From positions 35,755 to 99,754 of the forward strand of contig DEFJ01000034.1 of assembly GCA_002350725.1 (NCBI GenBank): a DNA stretch of 64,000 bases, written 5' to 3'. Positions 63,916 to 64,000 of this stretch are shown one piece after another. The DNA comes from Cyanobacteria bacterium UBA2855. GTDB lineage: Bacteria > Cyanobacteriota > Vampirovibrionia > Gastranaerophilales > Gastranaerophilaceae. How positions within the stretch are numbered: the first letter of the stretch is position 1; each line of letters opens with the position of its first letter. Below the pieces are notes generated by a model that was not told the origin of the DNA, did no database searches, and worked only from the letters and a program-made list of their open reading frames with translations. The position numbers were made by a program, and so were the translations under genes.

Positions 63916-64000
63916 GGCAAAAATAATAAAAATATGCTACAAATAATTAATTTTTTATTAATTTTATCATGTATGTAAGAATTGTATGTTAGAGTAAAAA

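Overview
The window looks like chromosome from an AT-rich, anaerobic, diderm bacterium, most probably a gut member of Gastranaerophilales (Melainabacteria / Vampirovibrionia, the non-photosynthetic relatives of Cyanobacteria). The reasons are the pseudopilin with an FTLAEV start, the truA-rplM-rpsI block after rplQ, a flavodiiron protein and PPDK, a secreted FHA-type adhesin that implies an outer membrane, and a set of Asn-rich proteins with an F-x-G-type N-terminal motif. This placement is inference; no rRNA or tRNA gene was seen. No insertion sequence, prophage or CRISPR array was seen either.

Layout. Positions 1-7464 hold a ROK sugar kinase (cut by the window edge), folC, a 656-aa protein of unknown function, a YkgJ-type Cys-cluster protein, the protease ctpA, rlmN and a DUF1653 gene. 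At 7587-14139 are a large SF1 helicase-nuclease, a pseudopilin, rimO and a membrane-anchored low-complexity protein. Positions 14317-14975 hold rplU-rpmA. Positions 15191-21133 form a tight murF-mraY-murD-ftsW-murG operon. Positions 21186-27269 hold a small membrane protein, a GH57 glucan branching enzyme and a 1189-aa exported FHA-type adhesin with an Asp-Ala repeat and a C-terminal PilZ domain. Positions 27582-29403 hold an orphan solute-binding lipoprotein and aroC.

Positions 29500-42395 hold the most unusual locus: a 4040-aa protein with an N-terminal EF-hand, helical repeats, an HExxH metallopeptidase-like motif and a C-terminal CX5R phosphatase domain. It converges on a free-standing 258-aa paralogue of that phosphatase domain, the two stops overlapping by 4 bp. 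A GH13-like TIM-barrel gene diverges from its 5' end.

Positions 43931-53799 hold a NarL-type response regulator, a flavodiiron protein, pgi, several exported proteins and a speB-ligA operon. Positions 54186-59648 are the infA-rpmJ-rpsM-rpsK-rpsD-rpoA-rplQ-truA-rplM-rpsI operon with structured leaders. The window ends with an N-terminal-motif protein, a TRL-like exported protein and ppdK, the last two behind near-identical promoters.

Together the metabolic genes (ROK kinase, pgi, ppdK, GH57 enzyme) point to fermentative sugar metabolism with glycogen-like storage. The adhesin, giant protein and phosphatase are the best candidates for new biology. The adhesin and giant-protein genes share an upstream direct repeat that matches the cyanobacterial HLR1 (RpaB-binding) pattern.
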